Source: an uncultured Kouleothrix sp.
Lineage (GTDB): Bacteria; Chloroflexota; Chloroflexia; Chloroflexales; Roseiflexaceae
Assembly (NCBI GenBank): GCA_937858455.1
Contig: CALLYN010000150.1
Span: 1 to 8,186 of the forward strand
DNA length: 8,186 bases
Direction of reading: 5' to 3'
The notes under the pieces are model-generated. The model ran no database searches. It saw only the letters and a program-made list of their open reading frames with translations, and was not told the DNA's origin. Within the stretch, counting starts at the first letter, position 1, and every line of letters starts with the position of its first letter. This document shows, piece by piece, positions 1-4,660 of this stretch. Position numbers and translations under genes: made by a program.

Positions 1-494
1 CGAATGAGCTGCTGTACCTCCGGCAGCAGCTTCAGCAGCGCCAGCCGCTTCTGTACGCGCTCGCGACTCTTGCCCGACTCTACGACGATCCGATCGAGAT
101 CCCAGCCCAGCCGGGTGATCCATTTTTGGTACACCGCGCCTTCGTCGATCGCGTCGAGATCGACGCGGTTCATATTCTCCAAGAACATGATCCGCGCGGC
201 GGTCTCGTCATCCATCGCCTCGATCATGGCCGGGATCGCCGACCATCCGGCCAGCCCGGCCGCGCGCCAGCGCCGCTCGCCGGCGACGATCTCATAGCGC
301 ACCGTGCGACCGTCGACAATGCGCACATCGATCGGCCGCACGGTGATGGGCTGCTTCAGGCCGTCGCGCTGGAGGCTGGCGGCCAGCTCGCGCAGCGCGT
401 CGAGATCGAAGACCGTGCGATCGTTGTTGCCCGGCGCGATCTCGCTGTGCGGAACCATGACGGCGGTGGCGGCGATTGCGAGTTCCTTGCCCAT
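1..494 (-). CDS. parB: ParB-like partition protein / CTP-binding clamp, N-terminal part (runs off the window)
   Basis: The first 164 residues of a ParB/RepB/Spo0J-family protein are visible; the gene continues past base 1. Family members bind centromere-like parS sites, use CTP to slide along DNA, and work with a ParA ATPase in segregation; some phage and plasmid relatives act instead as nucleases or regulators. Seen here: the box GERRWRAAG (residues 72-80) and ENMNR (106-110), which match the CTP-binding motifs, then VDLDAIDEGAVYQ (111-123) leading into a helix-turn-helix-like stretch (about 131-155). The ATG at 494 is chosen because AAGGAG lies 8 bases upstream (503-508). The gene is the last in the window and follows radC, with its own copy of a duplicated promoter. 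No parA or parS is visible. The ParB-fold call is firm; whether it segregates DNA or regulates genes is unknown. Confidence 0.92.
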   Translation of the reverse strand, partial: MGKELAIAATAVMVPHSEIAPGNNDRTVFDLDALRELAASLQRDGLKQPITVRPIDVRIVDGRTVRYEIVAGERRWRAAGLAGWSAIPAMIEAMDDETAARIMFLENMNRVDLDAIDEGAVYQKWITRLGWDLDRIVVESGKSRERVQKRLALLKLLPEVQQLI

Positions 495-516
495 TGGTGT
501 CTCTCCTTGTGGGGTT

Positions 517-552
517 TACCGCTTGCTGGTGCGGTATAGCGCATCTCGCTAT
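517..552 (-). promoter_or_regulatory. Paired stem-loops in the parB leader
   Basis: Two adjacent inverted repeats lie between the predicted transcription start and the ribosome binding site. The first is ATAGCG/CGCTAT with a 5-base loop (536-541 with 547-552). The second is TACCGC/GCGGTA with an 8-base loop (517-522 with 531-536). They share base 536, so they could form one after the other or compete. Both are fully conserved before radC. They may stabilise the mRNA 5' end, serve as a protein operator, or control translation. Confidence 0.6.
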
Positions 553-558
553 GGATAT

Positions 559-587
559 ATAATAGCATAAACAGGGTACAGAGTCTA
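559..587 (-). promoter_or_regulatory. Predicted sigma-70-type promoter of parB
   Basis: Read on the minus strand: TAGACT (587-582; 4 of 6 match to TTGACA), a 17-base spacer, then TATTAT (564-559). Transcription would begin near 552, at the first base of a leader stem-loop. The same elements occur in the copy before radC. The 17-base spacing and the conservation between copies are the support; there is no experimental evidence. Confidence 0.65.
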
Positions 588-639
588 TGATAAAACCCAT
601 CTGTGGCGGTATCTTTTCGCAGCTTTGGTGGGATTTGTT

Positions 640-665
640 GCGGCCGGTGGGGTGCCACCGGCCGC
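640..665 (-). terminator. Strong hairpin between radC and parB, possible terminator
   Basis: GCGGCCGGTGG (640-650) and CCACCGGCCGC (655-665) form a perfect 11-bp stem with a 4-base loop. It begins 9 bases past the radC stop. No U-tract follows on the minus strand (next bases AACAAATC), so it is not a classical intrinsic terminator. It could be a U-less terminator or an mRNA 3'-end stabiliser. Its arm at 640-650 lies inside the 153-bp repeat, but the full hairpin is not present in copy 2. Confidence 0.5.
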
Positions 666-673
666 CCGGCCGA

Positions 674-1186
674 CTAGCGCGAGAAGCCCAGGCCGCGCTC
701 GCGCATCGAAACGAAGCTCTCCGCCCCGAGCACCAGGTGATCGAGCAGCTCGATATCGAGCAGCCGGCCAGCCGCGATCATCTCGCGGGTGATCAGCACA
801 TCCTCAGGGCTTGGCGTTGCATCACCCGAGGGGTGATTATGCGCCGCGATGATTGCCGCCGCGCCGAGCAGCAGCGCGCTCTTGAATAGCTCGCGCATCG
901 TGACTATGCTGGCGTTGAGATTGCCCTGAAACACCGGATCGATCGCCAGTACCCGGTTTTTGGTGTTCAGGATGATCGAGACCATCACCTCACGATCGCA
1001 GTTGGCGAACCGGCCGCGCAGGCAGTCGGCCCAGGCCTGCTGCGGGCTGCGAATCTGCACCGCCGCGGCCGCCTGGCTTTCGCGCACGATCTGCATGCGG
1101 ATGATCGGCGCCATGAACAGCTGCGCAGGCGCGTCCGCGCAGCTCGGCGTCACGTAGTCGTACACGGGCTTCAAGGTTCGGGCCAT
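674..1186 (-). CDS. radC: RadC-like JAMM/MPN-domain protein, short form
   Basis: This 170 aa protein carries the RadC JAB1/MPN domain, a zinc metalloprotease-like fold. The RadC role in DNA repair is doubtful in the literature, and phage, plasmid and island copies are common, sometimes next to antirestriction genes. The motif HNHPSGDATPSPED (116-129) supplies the JAMM ligands H116, H118 and D129, with S126 in the expected H-x-H-x7-S-x2-D spacing; E66 lies in the strand before it (REVMVSIILNT). The N-terminal helix-hairpin-helix region of chromosomal RadC is missing, which is typical of mobile copies. The ATG at 1186 is chosen because AAGGAG lies 7 bases upstream (1194-1199). A longer open frame reaching 1303 would translate the duplicated promoter and is unlikely. 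It has its own promoter and is followed by parB. Confidence 0.93.
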   Translation of the reverse strand: MARTLKPVYDYVTPSCADAPAQLFMAPIIRMQIVRESQAAAAVQIRSPQQAWADCLRGRFANCDREVMVSIILNTKNRVLAIDPVFQGNLNASIVTMRELFKSALLLGAAAIIAAHNHPSGDATPSPEDVLITREMIAAGRLLDIELLDHLVLGAESFVSMRERGLGFSR

Positions 1187-1207
1187 GACGTCTCTCCTTG
1201 TAGGGTT

Positions 1208-1243
1208 TACCGCTTGCTGGTGCGGTATAGCGCATCTCGCTAT
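1208..1243 (-). promoter_or_regulatory. Paired stem-loops in the radC leader
   Basis: The same two inverted repeats as in the parB leader: ATAGCG/CGCTAT (1227-1232 with 1238-1243) and TACCGC/GCGGTA (1208-1213 with 1222-1227). No base in either stem or loop differs between the copies. Confidence 0.6.
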
Positions 1244-1249
1244 GGATAT

Positions 1250-1278
1250 ATAATAGCATAAACAGGGTACAGAGTCTA
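1250..1278 (-). promoter_or_regulatory. Predicted sigma-70-type promoter of radC
   Basis: TAGACT (1278-1273), a 17-base spacer and TATTAT (1255-1250) on the minus strand, identical to the elements before parB. The predicted start is near 1243, giving a leader of about 57 bases to the radC ATG. Confidence 0.65.
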
Positions 1279-1325
1279 TGATAAAACCCATCTGTGGCGG
1301 CATCTTTTCGCAGCTTTGGTGGGAT

Positions 1326-1583
1326 TTATTGCGGCCGGCGGGGGCGCCAGATGCCCTGCGGGCGCGGATGCGGCGCGGCCGCGCGCTGCCAGTCGGCGAG
1401 CATGATGCGATCGATCAGCTCATCTTTCCGATAGTGGCGCCTGCCGGCGGCGGTGGGGATGTGGAGCGCGACTGCGATGCAGGCCAGGGTTGCGCGGCGC
1501 TGCCTGAGCAGCCAGCGACGCGCCGCAGGCTGGATGCGGAGCTGGGCGAGGAGATCGTTGCTGGCGTCGCTATCATCGTCCAT
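1326..1583 (-). CDS. Small SAP / Rho-N-terminal-like protein
   Basis: An 85 aa basic protein. Residues 31-63 resemble the SAP or Rho N-terminal helix-extension-helix fold, which binds nucleic acids: ATLACIAVALHIP is followed by the diagnostic YRKDELIDRI (51-60). The start of the protein is acidic (MDDDSD), and the tail (70-85) is rich in proline and arginine. The ATG at 1583 has no Shine-Dalgarno site. Instead TACAAT (1595-1590) ends 6 bases before it, which fits a leaderless transcript. The open frame continues upstream to 1853, but that part is arginine/proline/histidine-rich and overlaps the zinc-ribbon gene, so I leave it out. The last codons fall inside copy 2 of the 153-bp repeat. The nucleic-acid-binding role is inferred from the motif. 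Confidence 0.62.
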   Translation of the reverse strand: MDDDSDASNDLLAQLRIQPAARRWLLRQRRATLACIAVALHIPTAAGRRHYRKDELIDRIMLADWQRAAAPHPRPQGIWRPRRPQ

Positions 1584-1589
1584 GGCGCT

Positions 1590-1595
1590 ATTGTA
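1590..1595 (-). promoter_or_regulatory. -10 box TACAAT for a possible leaderless transcript
   Basis: TACAAT on the minus strand lies 6 bases before the ATG at 1583, so RNA would start at or next to the start codon. No good -35 hexamer is visible; the usual -35 position overlaps a tandem repeat at 1611-1630. Confidence 0.45.
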
Positions 1596-1610
1596 GCACG
1601 GCATAATCCG

Positions 1611-1630
1611 GCCTTTTCCGGCCTTTTCCG
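1611..1630. repeat. Two exact tandem 10-mers GCCTTTTCCG
   Basis: The 10-base unit occurs twice head to tail, covering the -35 side of the -10 box at 1590-1595. Its position suggests an operator or activator site, though a chance short repeat cannot be excluded. Confidence 0.6.
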
Positions 1631-1638
1631 TACACAGC

Positions 1639-1668
1639 GCCGCCGGCGCGAGAGGATGCGCCGGCGGC
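1639..1668 (-). terminator. Strong GC hairpin after the zinc-ribbon gene, possible terminator
   Basis: GCCGCCGGCGC (1639-1649) and GCGCCGGCGGC (1658-1668) form a perfect 11-bp stem with an 8-base loop. It lies between the stop of the zinc-ribbon gene and the promoter of the SAP-like gene. There is no U-tract, so termination is a guess from position and stability. Confidence 0.45.
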
Positions 1669-1725
1669 TGGTGGGGGTGGGGGTGAGGGTAGCCGAGGAC
1701 GTGGTGAGGCCGATGCGGGGGGGAG

Positions 1726-1878
1726 TCACCGCGACGATGGGTACCGCACCGCCGGCGGCGACGTCTGAAAGACCGCGCGCCAGATGTTGAGGCCACAGTC
1801 GACGCAGTTGGCGTACAGTGCGCCGCGACGGCGCACCAGGCTGGCTGGGCCAAGGCAATTCGGGCAGCGGCAGATCAC
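1726..1878 (-). CDS. Tiny zinc-ribbon protein
   Basis: A 50 aa protein with CPNC (5-8) and CVDC (25-28), a C-x2-C-x16-C-x2-C pattern typical of zinc ribbons that bind DNA, RNA or protein. The GTG at 1878 is chosen because AAGGAG sits 10 bases upstream, inside the last codons of the coiled-coil gene. An ATG at 1905 would add nine residues but has no ribosome binding site and overlaps that gene by 20 bases. The stop of the upstream gene (1886) is 7 bases away, so it is probably the last gene of the lysis-type operon. The function is unknown; the metal-binding pattern is clear. Confidence 0.65.
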   Translation of the reverse strand: MICRCPNCLGPASLVRRRGALYANCVDCGLNIWRAVFQTSPPAVRYPSSR

Positions 1879-1885
1879 GATCGTG

Positions 1886-2404
1886 TTACTCCTTGGGCGC
1901 GCCATGGCATTGACAGCAGGGCGGGCGTACGACAGCCTGTACGCGGATGTAGCGGGCATTCTCCAGGTCTGCGATGCGCCCCTCGGCCTCGGTCTGGGCT
2001 TCATCGTGGCTATCAATCCGGCGCGTGAGGTCGATCAGGTTGGCGTTGTGACACTGTGCAACCTGGTTCAGCACATCGATCGCGGCGCGCATGGCCAGCA
2101 AGCTAGCGTCCATGGCGGCGCGCAGCTCGCCCAGGCGCTGCGCATGCTCAATGGCCTTGCGTTCCAGAATCACGATCGCGTCGGTCGTGGTTAGGTCGTT
2201 CAGCGCGAGCGCGGCCAGGTCGTTCTGGTGGCTCGCCAGGCGGTTGTCGTGGCGGGTGATCTTGTCGAACGCCAGGCGCTGATTCATCTCCTGGTGATCG
2301 AGGCGCGCGACGACCTGCGCGAGCGTGCGCTGGAGCGCGTGAATCTGGCGGGTCAGATCGTACGCGGTCATCTCGCCGATGCACGCGTCGTCGGTTGCTT
2401 CCAT
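1886..2404 (-). CDS. Coiled-coil protein downstream of the endolysin
   Basis: A 172 aa hydrophilic protein. From about residue 12 to 150 it is nearly all helix-forming, with leucine, isoleucine or alanine at heptad-like spacing and few prolines or glycines, which indicates a long coiled coil, probably oligomeric. The end (about 160-172) has a cluster PPCCQCHG that could bind metal or form disulfides. There is no signal peptide or membrane segment. The ATG at 2404 follows AAGGAG by 4 bases, and the endolysin stop is 9 bases upstream. Possible roles are a phage fibre, tape or scaffold part, or a lysis helper; I do not recognise a family. Confidence 0.8.
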   Translation of the reverse strand: MEATDDACIGEMTAYDLTRQIHALQRTLAQVVARLDHQEMNQRLAFDKITRHDNRLASHQNDLAALALNDLTTTDAIVILERKAIEHAQRLGELRAAMDASLLAMRAAIDVLNQVAQCHNANLIDLTRRIDSHDEAQTEAEGRIADLENARYIRVQAVVRPPCCQCHGAPKE

Positions 2405-2413
2405 ACTGCTCCT

Positions 2414-3247
2414 TCAGGCGCGCACGAAGCGCACCAGCTCGGCGTCGCCGGCCACGAACCCTATGCCGCTCGCAGCATGCAGCCAGATGCGCTGCATGCC
2501 GTGTGCGTCGGGCACGACCGCATCGACGCTGAAGCGCTGGCCTTTCGGGTAGACCAGCGTGTCATTGATTGCCTTGGGAAAGCCCACATTCGGGCCGGTG
2601 CGCACGTTCGCGCCGGCGTCGGCGATCACCTCGTAGGTGCCCAGCGGGTAGCCGCGCGGCGCCTGCGCGCGGTAGGCCAGCAGTCGCTCGAACACGATCG
2701 CGCCCGGGCAGATGCTCTGGGCGGTGCCGTCCGAGCGCGGCCACTCGCGGTGGCCGTACACGGCCTGGCGGCCGGCCAGCGAAAAATCGGCGATGAGCGC
2801 ATCGCACACCTGCTCGACGCCGCGCCAGTGCTGGTCGGCGATGGGCTGCCCGACGCCGCGCAGCGTGGTGATCGCGATCGAGGCGCGGTTGGCGGTCGCA
2901 TTGCCGCAGTGGTACAGCTCGGCCCACAGGTCGCGCAGCACCGCCGGGCGGCCGCTCGGCAGCACCGCGACGTGGTACATGATCCCGTCGCCGTAGATCG
3001 GCTGCATCTGGGCCTTGTCGGCGTAGCCCCACACCTTATTGATGTGGTAGCGCGCCTCCGAGCGGATCTGGGCAAGCGCCGCATCGTCGGTGGTCGCGCC
3101 AGGCTCGACCGTGCCGGCGTAGTGGATGGTCAGGCTATCGCGCCGCGCGCACTGGCCGATGGGATCGCGCCGCTGCGGCAGCTGCGCCAGCGCATCGCGC
3201 AGGTCGATCGGGTTCAGCGCCGCCAGGCTCGGCGTGATGGGCCGCAC
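2414..3247 (-). CDS. Endolysin: N-acetylmuramoyl-L-alanine amidase (Amidase_2/PGRP-like) with C-terminal SH3b domain
   Basis: This 277 aa protein would cut the bond between N-acetylmuramic acid and L-alanine in peptidoglycan. The catalytic domain spans about 35-195. The likely zinc ligands are H42 (LTIHYAGT), H166 (VYGHREW) and C180 (ICPG); LYHCGN (111-116) is the usual second histidine block. The residue two before the cysteine, often Lys or Thr, is Ser here. Residues about 204-277 look like a bacterial SH3 cell-wall-binding domain (YEVIADAGANVRTGPNVGF). No signal peptide is visible, so export would need a holin. The start is GTG at 3247, sharing one base with the upstream stop (TAGTG) and preceded by AGGTGG. 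The two membrane proteins just upstream fit a lysis cassette. A conjugation-linked wall hydrolase is an alternative. Confidence 0.88.
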   Translation of the reverse strand: MRPITPSLAALNPIDLRDALAQLPQRRDPIGQCARRDSLTIHYAGTVEPGATTDDAALAQIRSEARYHINKVWGYADKAQMQPIYGDGIMYHVAVLPSGRPAVLRDLWAELYHCGNATANRASIAITTLRGVGQPIADQHWRGVEQVCDALIADFSLAGRQAVYGHREWPRSDGTAQSICPGAIVFERLLAYRAQAPRGYPLGTYEVIADAGANVRTGPNVGFPKAINDTLVYPKGQRFSVDAVVPDAHGMQRIWLHAASGIGFVAGDAELVRFVRA

Positions 3248-3594
3248 TACGGCGCCACCTGGGAGCGTTGGCCGAGCAGCTCGCGCAGGTGCACGATCTG
3301 GCTGGCCAGCGCGGCGACGGCGGCGCGATCCAGTGCATCGCCCAGCGGCTGGCCCTGGGCGTGGGCCAGGATCCCGCTCGCGATGATCGAGATCGCCATG
3401 GCCATGGCCAGCACGCTGATGCGCGCGCCGGCGCGGTTACAGAGCAGCCAGGTCATGCCGCGATCGACCGGATCGGTGCCGACGGGCTGGTCGCACCACC
3501 ATGCGCGCGCACGGTTGAACAGGTCGGAGGCCGCTGCGCCCGCGCCGGCCGTGGTCGCCAGGTAGGCCAGGAGTGGTAAGAGTGCGTCGTTCAC
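3247..3594 (-). CDS. Small membrane protein, holin-like
   Basis: A 115 aa protein with two hydrophobic stretches: about 4-22 (weak) and 59-78 (ISVLAMAMAISIIASGILAHA, strong). Between them is a polar segment with two tryptophans (AWWCDQP), and the tail (80-115) is amphipathic helix. Its place directly before the endolysin, with one base of overlap, fits a holin, holin-like or spanin-type partner that controls when the amidase reaches the wall. The start is GTG at 3594, overlapping the upstream stop as GTGA, so translation is probably coupled. No named family is recognised; the role is from context. Confidence 0.75.
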   Translation of the reverse strand: MNDALLPLLAYLATTAGAGAAASDLFNRARAWWCDQPVGTDPVDRGMTWLLCNRAGARISVLAMAMAISIIASGILAHAQGQPLGDALDRAAVAALASQIVHLRELLGQRSQVAP

Positions 3595-3917
3595 TGCATC
3601 GCCCCTTTCGTTGACAGGTCGCGCGGCCGCCGCGTCGGCCGTGACGGCTGCTCTGCTTTCAGCAGCGCGAACACCGCGGCCACATCCTCGCGCTGCGCGG
3701 TGGCGCCCTGGCGCAGCTCGGCGAGCTGCGCCTCCATCGCGATCTGGCGGCCGCTGAACTCGGTCATGAGCACCACCAGCTTGTCCAGCGCCTCGACCTG
3801 GCGCGCGAGGTACTGATCGCGCACCCAGGGCCAGAGGCCGCGCATGAACGCGATTCCCAGCGCCAGGATGGCGCCGGTGGGGCCGAGCGTGTTAATCCAA
3901 AGCTGCAGATCGTTCAT
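3591..3917 (-). CDS. Membrane-anchored coiled-coil protein, holin/lysis-type candidate
   Basis: A 108 aa protein with one N-terminal membrane segment (about 12-31, GPTGAILALGIAFMRGLWPW), a helical coiled-coil-like region (about 38-90) and a basic proline-rich tail (91-105). Short anchored coiled coils of this layout are common beside phage endolysins, as haemolysin XhlA-like or holin partners. It is the first gene of the five-gene lysis-type unit. The ATG at 3917 has no clear Shine-Dalgarno site, and I see no convincing promoter in the 96 bases between it and the terminator, although ATGATGGT occurs twice there in the + strand. Role inferred from topology and neighbours. Confidence 0.75.
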   Translation of the reverse strand: MNDLQLWINTLGPTGAILALGIAFMRGLWPWVRDQYLARQVEALDKLVVLMTEFSGRQIAMEAQLAELRQGATAQREDVAAVFALLKAEQPSRPTRRPRDLSTKGAMQ

Positions 3918-4013
3918 AGATGATGGTCACACGCGCCCGCCGGGTCGTCCGAATATGATGGTTGTCAGGCCAATCGCTGCCTCACGGGCAGGGGACGGGC
4001 GGGCGCGCGTCGC

Positions 4014-4066
4014 AAAAAAACGGAACGGCGGTCAAATCCGAAAACTTTTCGGATTTAACCGCCGTT
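4014..4066 (-). terminator. Very strong intrinsic terminator of the 122 aa gene
   Basis: Arms at 4024-4044 and 4046-4066 pair over 21 positions, closing on a single central base, with an AAAAGTTTT tip. In the minus-strand RNA the only non-Watson-Crick position (4033/4057) is a G-U pair, while in plus-strand RNA it would be a C-A mismatch. A run of seven U (4020-4014) follows only on the minus side. It lies 28 bases past the stop at 4095 and separates this gene from the lysis-type operon. Confidence 0.93.
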
Positions 4067-4094
4067 CTTCGGTCGGTCGGTATGCTGTGTGTGG

Positions 4095-4463
4095 CTACGC
4101 CCTGGGCGCGTCCTTGAAATGCTGCACGCGCAGGGCGAATGCCTCGAAGGTTTCGCCGGGCGCCACTTGGAGCGGCAGCGCGGTGCGCCGGGTGATCTGC
4201 GCGCCGACGATCTTGCCGTCGCGCATACGGAACTCGACCACATCGCCGTCGTCGGCCGCCGCGCACACGCGCGCTAAGAAGGCCTCGGGCAGCTCGCGCT
4301 CGGCCGGCTGGAACGTCAGCTCCGTCGAGCTATGCATCAGCTGGCCACCAGCCTTCTCGAAGCGCGCCACGCCATGGCTGTAGGTCACGTCGTCGCGCGT
4401 GAAGCGCCGCCGGATCGTCTCGAGCAGGCTGCCCGTGGTTGAGCGTGGTGTGGCGGTGAGCAT
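4095..4463 (-). CDS. Unknown 122 aa protein, separately regulated
   Basis: I do not recognise this protein. It is soluble, has a basic N-terminal part (SLLETIRRRFTRDD, about 12-25), an alternating strand/helix pattern and no membrane segment or cysteine pattern. The stretch DDGDVVEFRMRDGKIVGAQI (about 75-94) looks like a small beta-rich domain. The ATG at 4463 follows AAGGAG by 6 bases; the open frame reaching 4583 includes the leader hairpin and is not used. It is a monocistronic unit with its own -10 box, a leader hairpin and a strong terminator. Lying between the recombinase and the lysis genes, it could be an excision or control factor, but nothing in the sequence shows this. Confidence 0.72.
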   Translation of the reverse strand: MLTATPRSTTGSLLETIRRRFTRDDVTYSHGVARFEKAGGQLMHSSTELTFQPAERELPEAFLARVCAAADDGDVVEFRMRDGKIVGAQITRRTALPLQVAPGETFEAFALRVQHFKDAPRA

Positions 4464-4493
4464 CCTGGTCTCCTTTGGTGGCCCGATACACGA

Positions 4494-4529
4494 GCGCGGC
4501 GAGCCGGGTGCTAACCTGGCTCGCCGCGC
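4494..4529 (-). promoter_or_regulatory. 16-bp leader hairpin of the 122 aa gene
   Basis: Arms 4494-4509 and 4514-4529 pair at 15 positions plus one mismatched or wobble position (4506/4517), with a 4-base loop. The hairpin sits between the predicted -10 box (4559-4554) and the AAGGAG site (4475-4470). It may attenuate transcription, protect the mRNA or end read-through from the recombinase gene. No U-tract follows on either strand. Confidence 0.7.
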
Positions 4530-4553
4530 GTGCTTCGCTTTGGCTGTGCAGGC

Positions 4554-4559
4554 AGTATA
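4554..4559 (-). promoter_or_regulatory. -10 box TATACT before the 122 aa gene
   Basis: TATACT on the minus strand, about 90 bases before the ATG at 4463. No good -35 hexamer is found at 16-18 bases. The same hexamer occurs before the recombinase gene. Confidence 0.4.
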
Positions 4560-4596
4560 TCGCATGAGCGGAGCGGGCGCCATAGTCCTGCGGCCT

Positions 4597-4615
4597 ATCG
4601 CGCGATGGTACCATC
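4597..4615. promoter_or_regulatory. Overlapping palindromes, operator candidate
   Basis: ATCGCGCGAT (4597-4606) and GATGGTACCATC (4604-4615) are both perfect palindromes, of 10 and 12 bases, sharing three bases. They lie in the gap between the recombinase stop (4652) and the -10 box at 4559-4554, a usual place for an operator or recombination-accessory site. Confidence 0.5.
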
Positions 4616-4660
4616 ATGAGTCTAAACGCCCAACGAACCGGGTGAGATACGTTAGACCGC
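4616..4660. other. Imperfect inverted repeat at the recombinase 3' end
   Basis: GTCTAAACG (starting near 4620) and CGTTAGAC (ending near 4657) pair except for one extra base, across the recombinase stop codon. It might be a weak terminator loop or part of an attachment site. No U-tract or tRNA-like core is evident. Confidence 0.3.

Larger units (their letters stand above)
500..652. repeat. 153-bp direct repeat, copy 1 (promoter and leader of parB)
   Basis: This segment matches 1191-1343 at a constant offset of 691 bases. I find mismatches only at 511, 610, 637 and 648. It begins at the ribosome binding site of parB and ends in the hairpin after radC. It contains a predicted promoter, two leader stem-loops and the Shine-Dalgarno site. 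The coding starts on either side of the repeat do not match, so the similarity stops where the genes begin. Confidence 0.97.
1191..1343. repeat. 153-bp direct repeat, copy 2 (promoter and leader of radC)
   Basis: Second copy of the repeat at 500-652, with 149 of 153 positions identical by manual alignment. It starts at the radC ribosome binding site. At its far end it overlaps the last five codons and the stop codon of the SAP-like gene (1326-1343). That overlap suggests this position is the original and the copy before parB is derived. Confidence 0.97.

Noticed and set aside
292..600. 102-codon minus frame starting in the promoter repeat and running into parB in another frame
   Set aside because: It overlaps parB out of frame. 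The start lies upstream of the predicted promoter, and the parB frame has clear motifs.
1187..1303. N-terminal extension of radC by 39 residues from an ATG at 1303
   Set aside because: It would translate the promoter and leader, which is duplicated before parB where the same frame does not join the gene. AAGGAG before 1186 marks the better start.
1584..1853. Upstream extension of the SAP-like gene
   Set aside because: The extra 90 residues are arginine/histidine/proline-rich, cover a strong hairpin and the -10 box, and overlap the zinc-ribbon gene in another frame.
2228..3565. Long open frame of 445 codons on the plus strand
   Set aside because: It lies antisense to the endolysin and membrane genes, which have clear domains and ribosome binding sites. 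Its product is arginine/alanine-rich without domains, as expected for a shadow frame in GC-rich DNA.
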